This document shows positions 1 to 8,157 of a stretch of DNA of 64,000 nucleotides, in pieces. The position numbers and the translations under genes were made by a program. Positions within the stretch are counted from its first letter, which is position 1. Each line of letters starts with the position of its first letter. This DNA is from CAKXIK01 sp050947015 (GTDB taxonomy: Bacteria; Bacillota; Clostridia; Oscillospirales; Acutalibacteraceae), in contig JBMNVT010000002.1 of assembly GCA_050947015.1 (NCBI GenBank), positions 62,001-126,000 of the forward strand, written 5' to 3'. Under the pieces are notes generated by a model. That model was not told the DNA's origin, searched no databases, and saw nothing but the letters and a program-made list of their open reading frames with translations.

Positions 1-124
1 GGCACTCTTCGTGCCGGAACTCCGGGGCGGCAAAGGATGCACAAACCGACAAAAGCCTTTCAGCCAAGGGCTTTTTCTCTGCAGCCGATGAATACAACTC
101 TTCCCCATCATCGTTTCTTTATCA
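1..124 (-). ncRNA. Probable T-box leader, 5' part only (runs off left edge)
   Basis: Read on the minus strand, this stretch resembles the 5' half (Stem I) of a T-box riboswitch, the leader that senses uncharged tRNA upstream of aminoacyl-tRNA synthetase and amino-acid genes. It begins with a GATGATGGGGAAGAG block (complement at 99-113), followed by CAGAGA and a hairpin whose arms AAAAGCC/GGCTTTT lie at 69-75 and 51-57 with a GGCTGAA loop. After that come CCCCGGAGT and a GGCAC/GTGCC hairpin at 1-15. This order matches clostridial and Bacillus T-box leaders as I remember them. A consensus promoter lies directly upstream. The specifier codon, the T-box itself and the regulated gene are beyond the edge, so the amino acid cannot be named. 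Confidence 0.5.
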
Positions 125-129
125 GATTT

Positions 130-158
130 ATTATAGACGCGGCCGGAGGACTTGTCAA
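130..158 (-). promoter_or_regulatory. Strong sigma-A promoter for the leader leaving the left edge
   Basis: On the minus strand a perfect TTGACA (158-153) and a perfect TATAAT (135-130) are separated by 17 bases. Transcription would start near 123, exactly where the T-box-like leader begins. The promoter lies just past the stop codon of the GH130-like gene. Confidence 0.8.
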
Positions 159-176
159 CGGTTAAGACAAAATTTT

Positions 177-1247
177 TCACCGAGACTGAAAGCTACCGAC
201 CGGCGCGGTGTAAAAATAAATTTCTTCCTTTCCCTCCGGAGCGTCCCAACCCTGTGGGAAGATCCACTCTCCACGAAAAACCGAAAGACCTCCCCATGCC
301 AATGTTCCGCCGCGGTGCAGCTGCGGCGCGGCATCGAGCCGGCCGGCCGGATAAAACGCCTGAGCGGCGGCATCGCGGCCGTTTGTGTCGCTGTAAAAAA
401 AGTCCAGCATCAGATCACCTGTCACAGGATCGGACAGCGCGCAGGCCACCTCATAGATGTGCGTTCCCATGGACGATGGCAGGACAAGATAAGTCTGCTG
501 GCGGAAGCTCCAGTGCAGCAGGTCGTCCGATTCGCCGATATATTGCCGGCCACCGCAGCCCTCGCTGAGAAACATTTGGTATTTGCCTCCCGTTCTGACC
601 GCCGAACCATCGCCGCCGCGCGGAATAACCGCCGCTTTGACCCACAGACGCGAAATTTCGTCCGGAACGACGGAACCCCGCTTTTCCCAATGAATCAGGT
701 CGCTGCTGACCGCCATAAGCAAATCGACGCAGATGGCGCCCGGTTCCACACCGTACGCTTCCGCCTGCTGCGGAGAGGCGTTGTAAATACCGTTGTAAAA
801 CATGACGAAGGTACCGTCCTCCGCGCGGTAGACCTTGGGATCCTCCACACTCTGCACCTCGTTCGATTCGGTTGGCCAGATGACCGGTTCGGTGTATTCC
901 TGCCAGCCGGTCTCTTCGCTCCAGACGGCAAGACCGATACGGCTGCCGAGCGATTCCTTTTTTACTCCGGCGCGGTAAAACAACCACAATTGGTCGTCCT
1001 GCACCAACAGAGACGGGTTGAACAGAAAAGAAGACGTCCAACCGATGCCGGTTGGATCGCCGAGCGGCTTCCGCTTGCGGAAAGTCAGCCGGTCGTTGCG
1101 CCGGAACGGACCGACCGACCACTCCGGTTGCGGTTCATAACGGCCGCAGAAGGACTCCGTATTCAGTTCCCGCACTGCATCGCTCGTTTTCCGGTTCAGT
1201 GCCGCCAGATAATTCTGTTTCAGCTGTTCAAAATATTGTTGCTCCAT
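177..1247 (-). CDS. GH130-like glycoside phosphorylase/hydrolase
   Basis: A 356-residue soluble protein with the repeated blades of a five-bladed beta-propeller glycosidase. Family GH130 enzymes phosphorolyse or hydrolyse beta-mannosides. The segments NPSLLVQDDQLWLFYRAG, SVEDPKVYRAEDGTFVMFYNG and the later GKYQMFLSEG resemble GH130, where an aspartate near the first blade acts as the acid. No signal peptide is seen, so a cytoplasmic role on imported oligosaccharides is likely. A GAGG sequence sits five bases before the ATG. It has its own promoter at 1303-1332. A GH92 alpha-mannosidase at 55 kb suggests the host handles mannose-containing glycans. GH32/43/68 is the main alternative; substrate unknown. 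Confidence 0.6.
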   Translation of the reverse strand: MEQQYFEQLKQNYLAALNRKTSDAVRELNTESFCGRYEPQPEWSVGPFRRNDRLTFRKRKPLGDPTGIGWTSSFLFNPSLLVQDDQLWLFYRAGVKKESLGSRIGLAVWSEETGWQEYTEPVIWPTESNEVQSVEDPKVYRAEDGTFVMFYNGIYNASPQQAEAYGVEPGAICVDLLMAVSSDLIHWEKRGSVVPDEISRLWVKAAVIPRGGDGSAVRTGGKYQMFLSEGCGGRQYIGESDDLLHWSFRQQTYLVLPSSMGTHIYEVACALSDPVTGDLMLDFFYSDTNGRDAAAQAFYPAGRLDAAPQLHRGGTLAWGGLSVFRGEWIFPQGWDAPEGKEEIYFYTAPVGSFQSR

Positions 1248-1302
1248 TCGATCCTCGCCGTTTCTGCTAAATCAAAATTACTCGATATTCCGAGCTGGAT
1301 TC

Positions 1303-1332
1303 ATTGTATCACACAGCGGAAGAGCGTGTCAA
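1303..1332 (-). promoter_or_regulatory. Promoter of the GH130-like gene
   Basis: TTGACA (1332-1327), an 18-base spacer and TACAAT (1308-1303) on the minus strand, about 50 bases before the gene's ATG. A 24-base tandem repeat lies immediately upstream of the -35 box. Confidence 0.7.
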
Positions 1333-1336
1333 TCGG

Positions 1337-1384
1337 ACTGAACTTCGGTATCTCTATTCAACTGAACTTCGGTATCTCTATTCA
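1337..1384 (-). repeat. Two perfect head-to-tail copies of a 24-base unit
   Basis: Positions 1337-1360 and 1361-1384 are identical. The minus-strand unit starts TGAATAGAGATACC and ends GAAGTTCAGT. The second copy contains the stop codon of the penicillin-binding protein (1382-1384), and the first ends four bases from the -35 box of the GH130-like promoter. This is where an activator with two binding sites would sit. A chance duplication by slippage is also possible. Confidence 0.85.
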
Positions 1385-2995
1385 TGAGCCATCCGTTCTG
1401 CCCAGCCCCGCAAGACCATCGGCAATCTCTTTGAACACAGGAGCGCATATCCTGCTGCCCGATTTTCCGTTTTCCGCAAAAACAACAATGACATATTGCG
1501 GCTGTTCCGCAGGATAAAACCCGGCGCACCATGCCTGAATGACCGCTTCGCCGTCCGCATCGAAGCTGCCGGTTTCTGCGGTGGCGGTTTTTGCCCCTGC
1601 GCCGCCGGTTTCCGGCTTTCCGTCCGAAACGGTTCCATTTTCAACCGCATCCATCATATAACCGCGCACCAGCTCAGCCGTATGGGCAGTCATTGCGCGG
1701 GAGCTGACCTCGGCGGCCGACGCCGCAACAGTTTCTCCTCCCGAAACGCGTCCCTCCACCAGCGAAGGCTCGGTATAAATTCCTCCGCACGCAATCGCCT
1801 GTACCATTGCCGCAATCTGCAGAGGCGTTGCCAGCAGCTCGCCCTGACCAAACGAAAAATTGGCCAGCGCAGCCGGCGCGCTCAGGTCGCGTGCTCCCGG
1901 CAGGCTGCCCGCCGCCGCACAAAAATTGTTTGCCAACCATGTTGCCCTGCCAAAACCAAGTTTTTGGGCCATCTGCAGAATCGGCTGATAACCGATAGTA
2001 TCCGCCAGATGAATAAAATAGCAATTGCAGGAAACTGCAACGGCACGGGAAAGATCTACCGTTCCATGCGGAACCCCGCCGATGCACTGAAACAGCCGTT
2101 TGGCGTAATCTGTGGTTCCGGTACATTCCATCGTCATTCCGGTTTCATTCTGATCTGCCGCCGCGCAGGCCACTACCAGCTTAAAAACCGATCCGGTGTT
2201 GTATGCACTGAGCACACGGTTGACCAGAGGGGACGAAGCATCCTCCAATGCTGCAGAAAGGTTCTCCGGATCATAATCGGGCAGGCTGACCATGGCGCGA
2301 ATTTTGGCGGAGCCTGTTTCCAGCACAACAACCGCACCCGAAGAAAAATGATTTTTTGCCGCCTGTGCTGCAATTTTCTGAATTCGTTCATCGATGGTAA
2401 GCACAACGCCGCTGCGGCTGTTTGCGGTGGTATCCTCCAGCGTCATGCTCTCCCCTGTGAGCGCACGGCCAAGCGCATCCGCCCGATACCGCAGGGATAC
2501 CGCACCGCTGCATTCGGAAAGCCATGTGTCAAACGATTGTTCGATTCCCGTTACACCGTGCCCATCCTGACCGACATACCCGATAATATGCTCCAAACCG
2601 TCCTGCGGCGTATAGCGTTGCGGCAGACGATACGCCAGCAAACCGGCCGCCGAGGCTGCTGCATCCTCCGGCCACTCGAACAGAACCGGACGACCTTTTT
2701 GCAGCTGCTCAAACAATCTGGATGATTCGTACGGCGGTAGCGCCTTGCTGATTGCGGTCACGCTTTCCGGTGTGGCAATTGCCACCGCACGGGAAAGCGA
2801 CACCGCATTTGTCAACGGATTAAGATTACAGTCATAAATCGTACCGCGTGTTTTGCCAAGCGTCATTACATAACTGCTTTGCATTTGCGCCGCCTGCCGG
2901 AGCGTTTCTCCCTGAGAAAGATCCAGCAGACGAAAAATCATCCCTGTAAACAGGGCGATCAAAAAACAAAAGCTGATTACCGCCCGCCTTTTCAT
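1382..2995 (-). CDS. Penicillin-binding protein, PBP2/FtsI-type transpeptidase
   Basis: A 537-residue class B penicillin-binding protein that cross-links peptidoglycan outside the membrane. Residues 7-24 form one membrane anchor, followed by a short dimerisation region with RGTIYD (50-55) and a transpeptidase domain. The active-site serine motif SVFK is at 269-272 and SCN at 322-324. The third motif reads KTATAETG (from 469) where the family usually has KTGTA. A GGAAG sequence precedes the ATG. It ends inside the 24-base tandem repeat. There is no PASTA domain. The role could be division, sporulation or elongation; the sequence does not decide. Confidence 0.85.
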   Translation of the reverse strand: MKRRAVISFCFLIALFTGMIFRLLDLSQGETLRQAAQMQSSYVMTLGKTRGTIYDCNLNPLTNAVSLSRAVAIATPESVTAISKALPPYESSRLFEQLQKGRPVLFEWPEDAAASAAGLLAYRLPQRYTPQDGLEHIIGYVGQDGHGVTGIEQSFDTWLSECSGAVSLRYRADALGRALTGESMTLEDTTANSRSGVVLTIDERIQKIAAQAAKNHFSSGAVVVLETGSAKIRAMVSLPDYDPENLSAALEDASSPLVNRVLSAYNTGSVFKLVVACAAADQNETGMTMECTGTTDYAKRLFQCIGGVPHGTVDLSRAVAVSCNCYFIHLADTIGYQPILQMAQKLGFGRATWLANNFCAAAGSLPGARDLSAPAALANFSFGQGELLATPLQIAAMVQAIACGGIYTEPSLVEGRVSGGETVAASAAEVSSRAMTAHTAELVRGYMMDAVENGTVSDGKPETGGAGAKTATAETGSFDADGEAVIQAWCAGFYPAEQPQYVIVVFAENGKSGSRICAPVFKEIADGLAGLGRTDGS

Positions 2996-3133
2996 CAGAC
3001 TTCTTCCTTTCGTCCGGGCTGTGGCGCGCTGCCTGCCGCCCGCTTTGCAGTTTCATTCTGCAGGTAGTATGGACGAAAAAAAAGAAAATAGTCGGCTGTC
3101 ATATTTCAAAGGTATAAGGAATAAGCGTTCTGC

Positions 3134-3775
3134 TTAAATTCCCCAAAAATACGTTTCAACCATGCGGCAGAGCGCATGATAAACCGGCAGGGTAAGCTCC
3201 TGCACCAGATAAGTTTCGGTTTCCGGCAAAAGGATGCAGGTATCGCAAAGCTTTTTGAGCCTGCCGCCCGTTCCCCCGCAGATCCCGATGCTTTGAACCC
3301 CCATCGCCTTTGCGACCTTGACGGCATTCAATACATTGGAAGAATTTCCGGAAGTGCTTAACGCCAAAAGAATATCGTGCTCTTTGCCAAAACCGTAAAG
3401 CTCCTGCGCAAAAACCATTTCCGGATCTGCGTCGTTGGCATAAGCGCTTGAAAACGCCTGATTGACGCCCAAAGCGACAGCGGGAAGCGCCGCCTGCAGC
3501 CTTGTTTCCAGCTGATCTTCCGGGAAAAGCTGCCGCAGCTTTGCCGGAACATCCCCTTGGATCTCCCTCTTCCGGGCAAATTCCTTCATCAGCTCCCCCA
3601 CAATATGCTGAGCATCCGCTCCGCTGCCTCCGTTTCCGCAAACCATCAGTTTTCCGCCAAGCGCAAAACAGCTGCAAAGCAGCTCAAACGCCTGAGCAAT
3701 GCTTTCCCGGCACAAATTCAGCTTTGGTAGCCGAACGGTAAGGTCTTCCAAAATTTCATTCGTTTTCTGCTGCAC
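3134..3775 (-). CDS. SIS-domain sugar-phosphate isomerase, GmhA/DiaA-like
   Basis: A 213-residue cytoplasmic protein with a single SIS domain. GNGGSGADAQH and LSTSGNSSNVLNA are the phosphosugar-binding motifs of D-sedoheptulose-7-phosphate isomerase (GmhA), which starts ADP-heptose synthesis. The open frame extends to 3832, but the GTG at 3775 has GGAGG five bases upstream and gives a normal family length, so it was chosen; it overlaps the end of the upstream ROK kinase gene by 20 bases. The pairing with a sugar kinase suggests one short sugar-phosphate pathway. No other heptose genes (HldE, GmhB) are in view, so the exact substrate is uncertain. Confidence 0.75.
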   Translation of the reverse strand: MQQKTNEILEDLTVRLPKLNLCRESIAQAFELLCSCFALGGKLMVCGNGGSGADAQHIVGELMKEFARKREIQGDVPAKLRQLFPEDQLETRLQAALPAVALGVNQAFSSAYANDADPEMVFAQELYGFGKEHDILLALSTSGNSSNVLNAVKVAKAMGVQSIGICGGTGGRLKKLCDTCILLPETETYLVQELTLPVYHALCRMVETYFWGI

Positions 3776-4766
3776 ATTTTCCTCCAAAATGATACCCGAC
3801 CAGCGAAAGCGCGGCGTAAGCGCCAATTGCATTCCCCAGCTGTGCCGGAACGATTCTGCACGCTTCTCTGGAAGCTTTCAGGCTTTCTTTCTCAATTTCT
3901 TCCTTTGCATACGGCCAGAGCAGGTGACCGCTCCGTTCAAAAATGCTGCCAATCACAATTACTTGCGGATTCAGAATATCGATCAGAACCGATAATCCTT
4001 TTCCGAGATATTTTCCGCTCAGCGCGTAAATTTCCCTCGCCGCTTCGTCGCCATTTTCTGCCGCAGCCGCCACTGCTTTCGCACTCAGCTCATTCGGGCG
4101 CTTTCCTCCTCTTAAAAGTTCCGGAGTACGCCCCTGTTCAAGCTGCTCCAACATTTTCATCTGCGCAAGCTGACCAATTCCGCCTCCGCTGCAAAAACCT
4201 TCAAACGAACCCATCTTTCCAAAACCGACCGGCCCGCATTCCGCCAGCCTGATATGACCGACCTCACCGGCCATGCCGTTTGTCCCGCGGTAAAGCCTTC
4301 CGTCCAAGATCATCCCCATGCCAAGCCCGGTTCCAAATGTCAGGAACAGCACGTTATTGCAATCTCTTCCGGCTCCATACTTCCACTCGGCAACCGCGCA
4401 GGCGTTTGCATCGTTCTCCAAAACGACGGGAATCCGGTACCGCTCCTGCAAAATATGCACAATTGGAACATTCACCCAACCCGCCAAATTGGGCGGGTTT
4501 AAAATAACGCCTTTTTCCTGATCCAACGGTCCCCCGCAGCTGATCCCGATCCCCAGAAGCTCCTGCGGCGTAAGGCGGTATTCCTCCAACAGTTCGTCAA
4601 TCAGCCGGATACAGCGGTCGATCACCTCGCGGGGACCGCCTGCCTCACGCGTGTTAAATTCCGTCCGTTTCAGAATCGGCGCATCCTGCTGACGGCGAAA
4701 GTCACAGTTACCGAGAAGCACTGCGCATTTTGTTCCGCCAATGTCGATTCCTATCCCGTATTTCAT
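3756..4766 (-). CDS. ROK-family sugar kinase
   Basis: A 336-residue kinase of the ROK (repressor, ORF, kinase) family; no DNA-binding domain is present, so it should be an enzyme phosphorylating a hexose with ATP. GIGIDIGGTK at the N terminus is the phosphate-binding loop, and the ENDANACAVAEW segment carries the catalytic aspartate region. The usual zinc motif CxCGxxGCxE is replaced by GFGKMGSFE, so the structural zinc is probably absent. The ATG at 4766 has GGGAG about seven bases upstream and is preferred over the ATG three codons earlier. It is co-transcribed with the following SIS isomerase from the promoter at 4818-4846. Confidence 0.8.
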   Translation of the reverse strand: MKYGIGIDIGGTKCAVLLGNCDFRRQQDAPILKRTEFNTREAGGPREVIDRCIRLIDELLEEYRLTPQELLGIGISCGGPLDQEKGVILNPPNLAGWVNVPIVHILQERYRIPVVLENDANACAVAEWKYGAGRDCNNVLFLTFGTGLGMGMILDGRLYRGTNGMAGEVGHIRLAECGPVGFGKMGSFEGFCSGGGIGQLAQMKMLEQLEQGRTPELLRGGKRPNELSAKAVAAAAENGDEAAREIYALSGKYLGKGLSVLIDILNPQVIVIGSIFERSGHLLWPYAKEEIEKESLKASREACRIVPAQLGNAIGAYAALSLVGYHFGGKCAAENE

Positions 4767-4817
4767 GAACCACACTCCCGCTTTGCAAAATTTGAGTTTC
4801 GTTCCGTCAATGTACGA

Positions 4818-4846
4818 ATCATATCATGTTCCCTCTATAAAATCAA
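4818..4846 (-). promoter_or_regulatory. Promoter of the ROK-SIS operon
   Basis: TTGATT (4846-4841), 17-base spacer and TATGAT (4823-4818) on the minus strand, about 50 bases before the kinase start. Confidence 0.6.
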
Positions 4847-4927
4847 CATTCCGCATATCGGTCCGCTCCGGCTTTTCTCCAAAAAAATAAAAGTAATTTT
4901 TCCCCTAACAGTCGGCTCCAAAATGCA

Positions 4928-4962
4928 CAAAGCCGGTGCAAACAACGTCTGCACCGGCTTTG
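4928..4962 (-). terminator. Stem-loop after serA
   Basis: CAAAGCCGGTGCA (4928-4940) and TGCACCGGCTTTG (4950-4962) form a perfect 13-base stem with a 9-base loop, 80 bases past the serA stop. The following minus-strand tract (TGTGCATTTT) is only weakly T-rich, so termination may be inefficient. Confidence 0.6.
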
Positions 4963-5042
4963 CTCAAATCAATCCCAGATAACAACGCAGACCGCCCGTC
5001 TGCGTGCCTTTGCCCGGCGCGGGAACCTGACAAAGGCTGGAA

Positions 5043-6215
5043 TCAGTGAATTACACGGACACGCTTTACGCCCGGAATGGCGCAAATTTTTTCCACGGCT
5101 CCGTTTGCTGTGCCGGTAATATCAAGAATCGTATAGGCGTAATCCTTTTTGGAAACGCTCTGCATGTTTTCAATGTTGACACCCTGCGCGGAGCAAAGAC
5201 CCGAAATCTGCGAAAGCATATTCGGAATATTTTGGTGGATCACGCAGATTCTCTCGTCTCCGCCACGCGGCAGAGAAACATTCGGCAGATTAACGGAATT
5301 GCGGATATTTCCGTTTTCCAGATAATCCATCAGCTCATTGGCAGCCATTTCTGCGCAGTTATCCTCCGACTCCGGCGTGGAAGCGCCGAGATGCGGAATG
5401 GCGGTAACGCCATCCACACACAGCATTTCATCACTCGGAAAATCCGTCACATAAGCGGCAACCTTGCCCGAAGAAATTCCGGCGAGCAGCGCCCCGGTAT
5501 CCACCAGATCGCCGCGCGCAAAATTCAGAATGCGAACGCCGTCCTTCATGGCTGCAATGGTTTCCGCATTGATCATTCCCTTGGTGGAAGGGGTCAGCGG
5601 AACATGGACGGTGATGTAATCGCTGTTCTGATAAATTTCATCGAGCGAAAGCGCATGGCGGATACCGCGAGAAAGCTTCCACGCCGCGTCCACCGAAAGG
5701 TACGGATCGTAGCCCAGAACCGTCATGCCAAGCGCCTGAGCGGCATTAGCAACCAGAATACCGATTGCGCCAAGACCAACTACACCGAGCGTCTTGCCCG
5801 AAAGCTCCGGCCCGGCAAACGCACCCTTCCCCTTTTCCACAGCTTTGCCGACAGCATCGCCCTGTCCTTTCAGGCTTTTTGCCCATTCAATGGCAGGGAC
5901 CACTTTTCGAGAGGAAAGCAGCAGCCCCGCCAGAACGAGCTCTTTCACCGCGTTGGCATTGGCGCCGGGGGTGTTGAAGACGACGATTCCCTGCTCGCTG
6001 CAGGCATCGACGGGAATATTGTTCACGCCCGCGCCTGCACGCGCAATTGCCAGCAAAGATTCCGGCAGCTGCATTTCATGCATGGAAGCCGAACGAACCA
6101 AAATTCCGTCCGGTGCGGCAATATTTTCACCGTAGGTATAATCCTTGCCGAAGCGGTTTAACCCGACCGGCGAAATCTTGTTTAAAGTCTGAATCTGAAA
6201 CATTCTGTTCACCAT
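5043..6215 (-). CDS. serA: D-3-phosphoglycerate dehydrogenase
   Basis: A 390-residue cytoplasmic enzyme that oxidises 3-phosphoglycerate to 3-phosphohydroxypyruvate with NAD, the first step of serine synthesis. The D-2-hydroxyacid dehydrogenase fold shows RAGAGVNNIPVD, the NAD-binding GVVGLGAIGILVANAA followed by YDP, and HVPLTPSTKGMI. The catalytic histidine lies in IPHLGAST. The last 70 or so residues form an ACT domain (ICVIHQNIPNMLSQIS), the site of serine feedback in relatives. It lies 85 bases after serC in the same operon. The start is uncertain among ATG 6215, GTG 6212 and ATG 6203. Confidence 0.92.
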   Translation of the reverse strand: MVNRMFQIQTLNKISPVGLNRFGKDYTYGENIAAPDGILVRSASMHEMQLPESLLAIARAGAGVNNIPVDACSEQGIVVFNTPGANANAVKELVLAGLLLSSRKVVPAIEWAKSLKGQGDAVGKAVEKGKGAFAGPELSGKTLGVVGLGAIGILVANAAQALGMTVLGYDPYLSVDAAWKLSRGIRHALSLDEIYQNSDYITVHVPLTPSTKGMINAETIAAMKDGVRILNFARGDLVDTGALLAGISSGKVAAYVTDFPSDEMLCVDGVTAIPHLGASTPESEDNCAEMAANELMDYLENGNIRNSVNLPNVSLPRGGDERICVIHQNIPNMLSQISGLCSAQGVNIENMQSVSKKDYAYTILDITGTANGAVEKICAIPGVKRVRVIH

Positions 6216-6300
6216 GCCCCTTCCGTCGAACCGCGCTTGTGCGGCTTCGGCTTACCGTCCGCGGCAGAATTCTCCTCCGCACGGCACTTTTCCTCTTTTC

Positions 6301-7386
6301 TCAGCCGTTCGCGGCTTCAAAAGCTTTCATAAACTCAACCAGCTTTTCCACGCCTTCCACCGGCATTGCGTTGTACATAGAGGCGCGCATTCCGCCGACC
6401 GTACGGTGACCCTTCAGGTTGACAAATCCGGCCGCCGTAGCCTCCTTTACAAACTTTGCGTCCATTTCTTCATTTCCGGTGACAAACGGCGCATTCATCA
6501 AAGAACGATCCTTCGGCACCACCGTGCCATGAAACAGTGAGGAAGAATCAAGAAAATCGTAAAGCGTATTCGCCTTTTTCAGGTTAATCTGATACATGTT
6601 TTCCAGCCCGCCGATTTCTTCCTTCAGCCAGCGAAGAACCAGCATCGCAATATAGATGGTGTAACAGGGCGGCGTGTTGAACATGGAACCGTTATCGGCG
6701 TGGGTCTGGTAATTGAACATCGTGGGAGTAAGCTCCTGCGCGTGTCCAATCAGATCGTCGCGCACAATGACCACTGTCAGCCCCGCAGGCGCCATATTTT
6801 TCTGAGCGCCGGCATAAAGCAGGCCAAAACGGGAAACGTCGATTGGCCGCGAAAGCACACAGGAAGAAATATCCGCTACCAGCGGAACATTCCCGGTCTG
6901 CGGCAACTCGTGGTAAACGGTTCCGTAAATCGTATTGTTCATGCAGATGTGGAAATAATCGGCGTCCTTTGTAAAGGTATCCGGATCAAGCTCCGGAATA
7001 TAGCTGAAGGTTTTGTCCTTGCTGCTTGCCACGGCCTTTGCTTCACCGTAGCGGGAGGCTTCTTTGAAGGCCTTGGTCGCCCACTGACCGGTCAGCACAT
7101 AATCGGCTTTGCCGCTGCCTGTCATCAAATTGAGCGGAACCATCGCGAATTGTGAGGAAGCGCCGCCCTGCAAAAATAAAACCTTGTAGTTGGACGGGAT
7201 CTGCATCAGCTCACGCAGCAGCGACTCCGCCTCGGTGATGATGCCTTCGTACACCTTTGAACGGTGAGACATCTCCATCACGGACTGACCTGAGCCCTGG
7301 TAATCCAGCATTTCTTCAGCTGCGCGCCGTAAAACGGGTTCCGGGAGCATCGAGGGGCCGGCGGAAAAATTGTAAACTCTGCTCAT
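6301..7386 (-). CDS. serC: Phosphoserine aminotransferase
   Basis: A 361-residue PLP enzyme that converts phosphohydroxypyruvate and glutamate to phosphoserine and 2-oxoglutarate, acting directly after SerA. Typical SerC sequence is seen from the N terminus (YNFSAGPSMLPEPVL) through SHRSKVYEGI, FLQGGASSQFAM, DISSCVLSRPIDVSRFGLLYAGAQKNMAPAG (the lysine in AQKN binds PLP) and the C-terminal GHRTVGGMRASMYNAM. GGAGG precedes the ATG at a normal distance. First gene of the serC-serA operon; no serB is in the window. Confidence 0.95.
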   Translation of the reverse strand: MSRVYNFSAGPSMLPEPVLRRAAEEMLDYQGSGQSVMEMSHRSKVYEGIITEAESLLRELMQIPSNYKVLFLQGGASSQFAMVPLNLMTGSGKADYVLTGQWATKAFKEASRYGEAKAVASSKDKTFSYIPELDPDTFTKDADYFHICMNNTIYGTVYHELPQTGNVPLVADISSCVLSRPIDVSRFGLLYAGAQKNMAPAGLTVVIVRDDLIGHAQELTPTMFNYQTHADNGSMFNTPPCYTIYIAMLVLRWLKEEIGGLENMYQINLKKANTLYDFLDSSSLFHGTVVPKDRSLMNAPFVTGNEEMDAKFVKEATAAGFVNLKGHRTVGGMRASMYNAMPVEGVEKLVEFMKAFEAANG

Positions 7387-7473
7387 TCAAGACAACCTCC
7401 ATATAAAATTTTGCCAATTTTACGCATATTCTCTACACTAATCAGTGATTTAATGCGGTAAAGGCTTATCTGC

Positions 7474-7502
7474 ATTTTATGAGCACAGCTGCAATTTGTC
7501 AA
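7474..7502 (-). promoter_or_regulatory. Promoter of serC-serA
   Basis: TTGACA (7502-7497), 17-base spacer and TAAAAT (7479-7474) on the minus strand, about 80 bases before serC. The 396-base gap from 7387 to 7782 holds this promoter and the divergent hydrogenase-locus promoter. I see no riboswitch in it. Confidence 0.7.
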
Positions 7503-7650
7503 TCCCAATTTAAAAAAAAGGTGTAGGAAATTCTCCCATTTCGCCATCAAAATACCCCTAACAAGATAGTTACTTTATAAAAATGAAAGCTTTTTGCAAA
7601 ATTCCAGCAGCGGAATTGCTTGATTTTGTTTTAAAATATTTTTGAATTTA

Positions 7651-7679
7651 TTGAAAGTCACAGTTTCTTCCTGTATAAT
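7651..7679 (+). promoter_or_regulatory. Promoter of the hydrogenase signalling genes
   Basis: TTGAAA (7651-7656), 17-base spacer and perfect TATAAT (7674-7679). Transcription would start near 7686, leaving a leader of about 100 bases before the first DRTGG gene. Confidence 0.7.
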
Positions 7680-7782
7680 AAAAAACAGAACGCGTCATGG
7701 CAGGACACAGCGCCAAAAAGCGACGGTTTTCTTGCCCCGCCGCGGAAAATTTTCAATAAATAACAGAAAGAGGCGATTCTGT

Positions 7783-8127
7783 TTGAAAGTGAATGAAATG
7801 ATTCATCTTTTGGATGCAAAACTGATTTCGGGTTCTCCCGAGCTGGAGGTTCACACTGCCTGCGGCAGCGATATGATGAGCGATGTGCTTGCTTTTGTTA
7901 AGGATCAGGCCGTGCTGCTGACCGGTCTGGTAAATCCGCAGGTGGTGCGCACGGCAGACATGATGGATATTCACTGCGTCGTTTTTGTTCGCGGAAAAGA
8001 GCCGGACAACGCAATGATTTCGCTTGCCGAGGATCGCGGCATGGTTCTGATGACGACGCAGAAGCGGATGTTCACCGCCTGCGGGCTGCTGTATCAGGCG
8101 GGACTGCGGGGCGGCGATGACGAATGA
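7783..8127 (+). CDS. DRTGG-domain protein (first copy)
   Basis: A 114-residue protein made of one DRTGG domain, a small alpha/beta domain otherwise found in phosphotransacetylase and kinase fusions and of unknown biochemical role. The longest open frame starts at 7642, upstream of the -10 box, so the TTG at 7783 with AAGAGG upstream was chosen (MKVNEMIHLLDAKLISG). The hydrophobic QAVLLTGLVNPQVVRTADMMDI strand-helix region is characteristic. It heads a run of five genes with small gaps. A related copy is encoded at 10030. In Thermotoga and clostridial hydrogenase clusters such proteins recur, so a role in regulating the hydrogenase is inferred, not shown. Confidence 0.75.
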   Translation: MKVNEMIHLLDAKLISGSPELEVHTACGSDMMSDVLAFVKDQAVLLTGLVNPQVVRTADMMDIHCVVFVRGKEPDNAMISLAEDRGMVLMTTQKRMFTACGLLYQAGLRGGDDE

Positions 8128-8157
8128 ACAGACACAATTGCGAAAGGGGCGGCAGAA

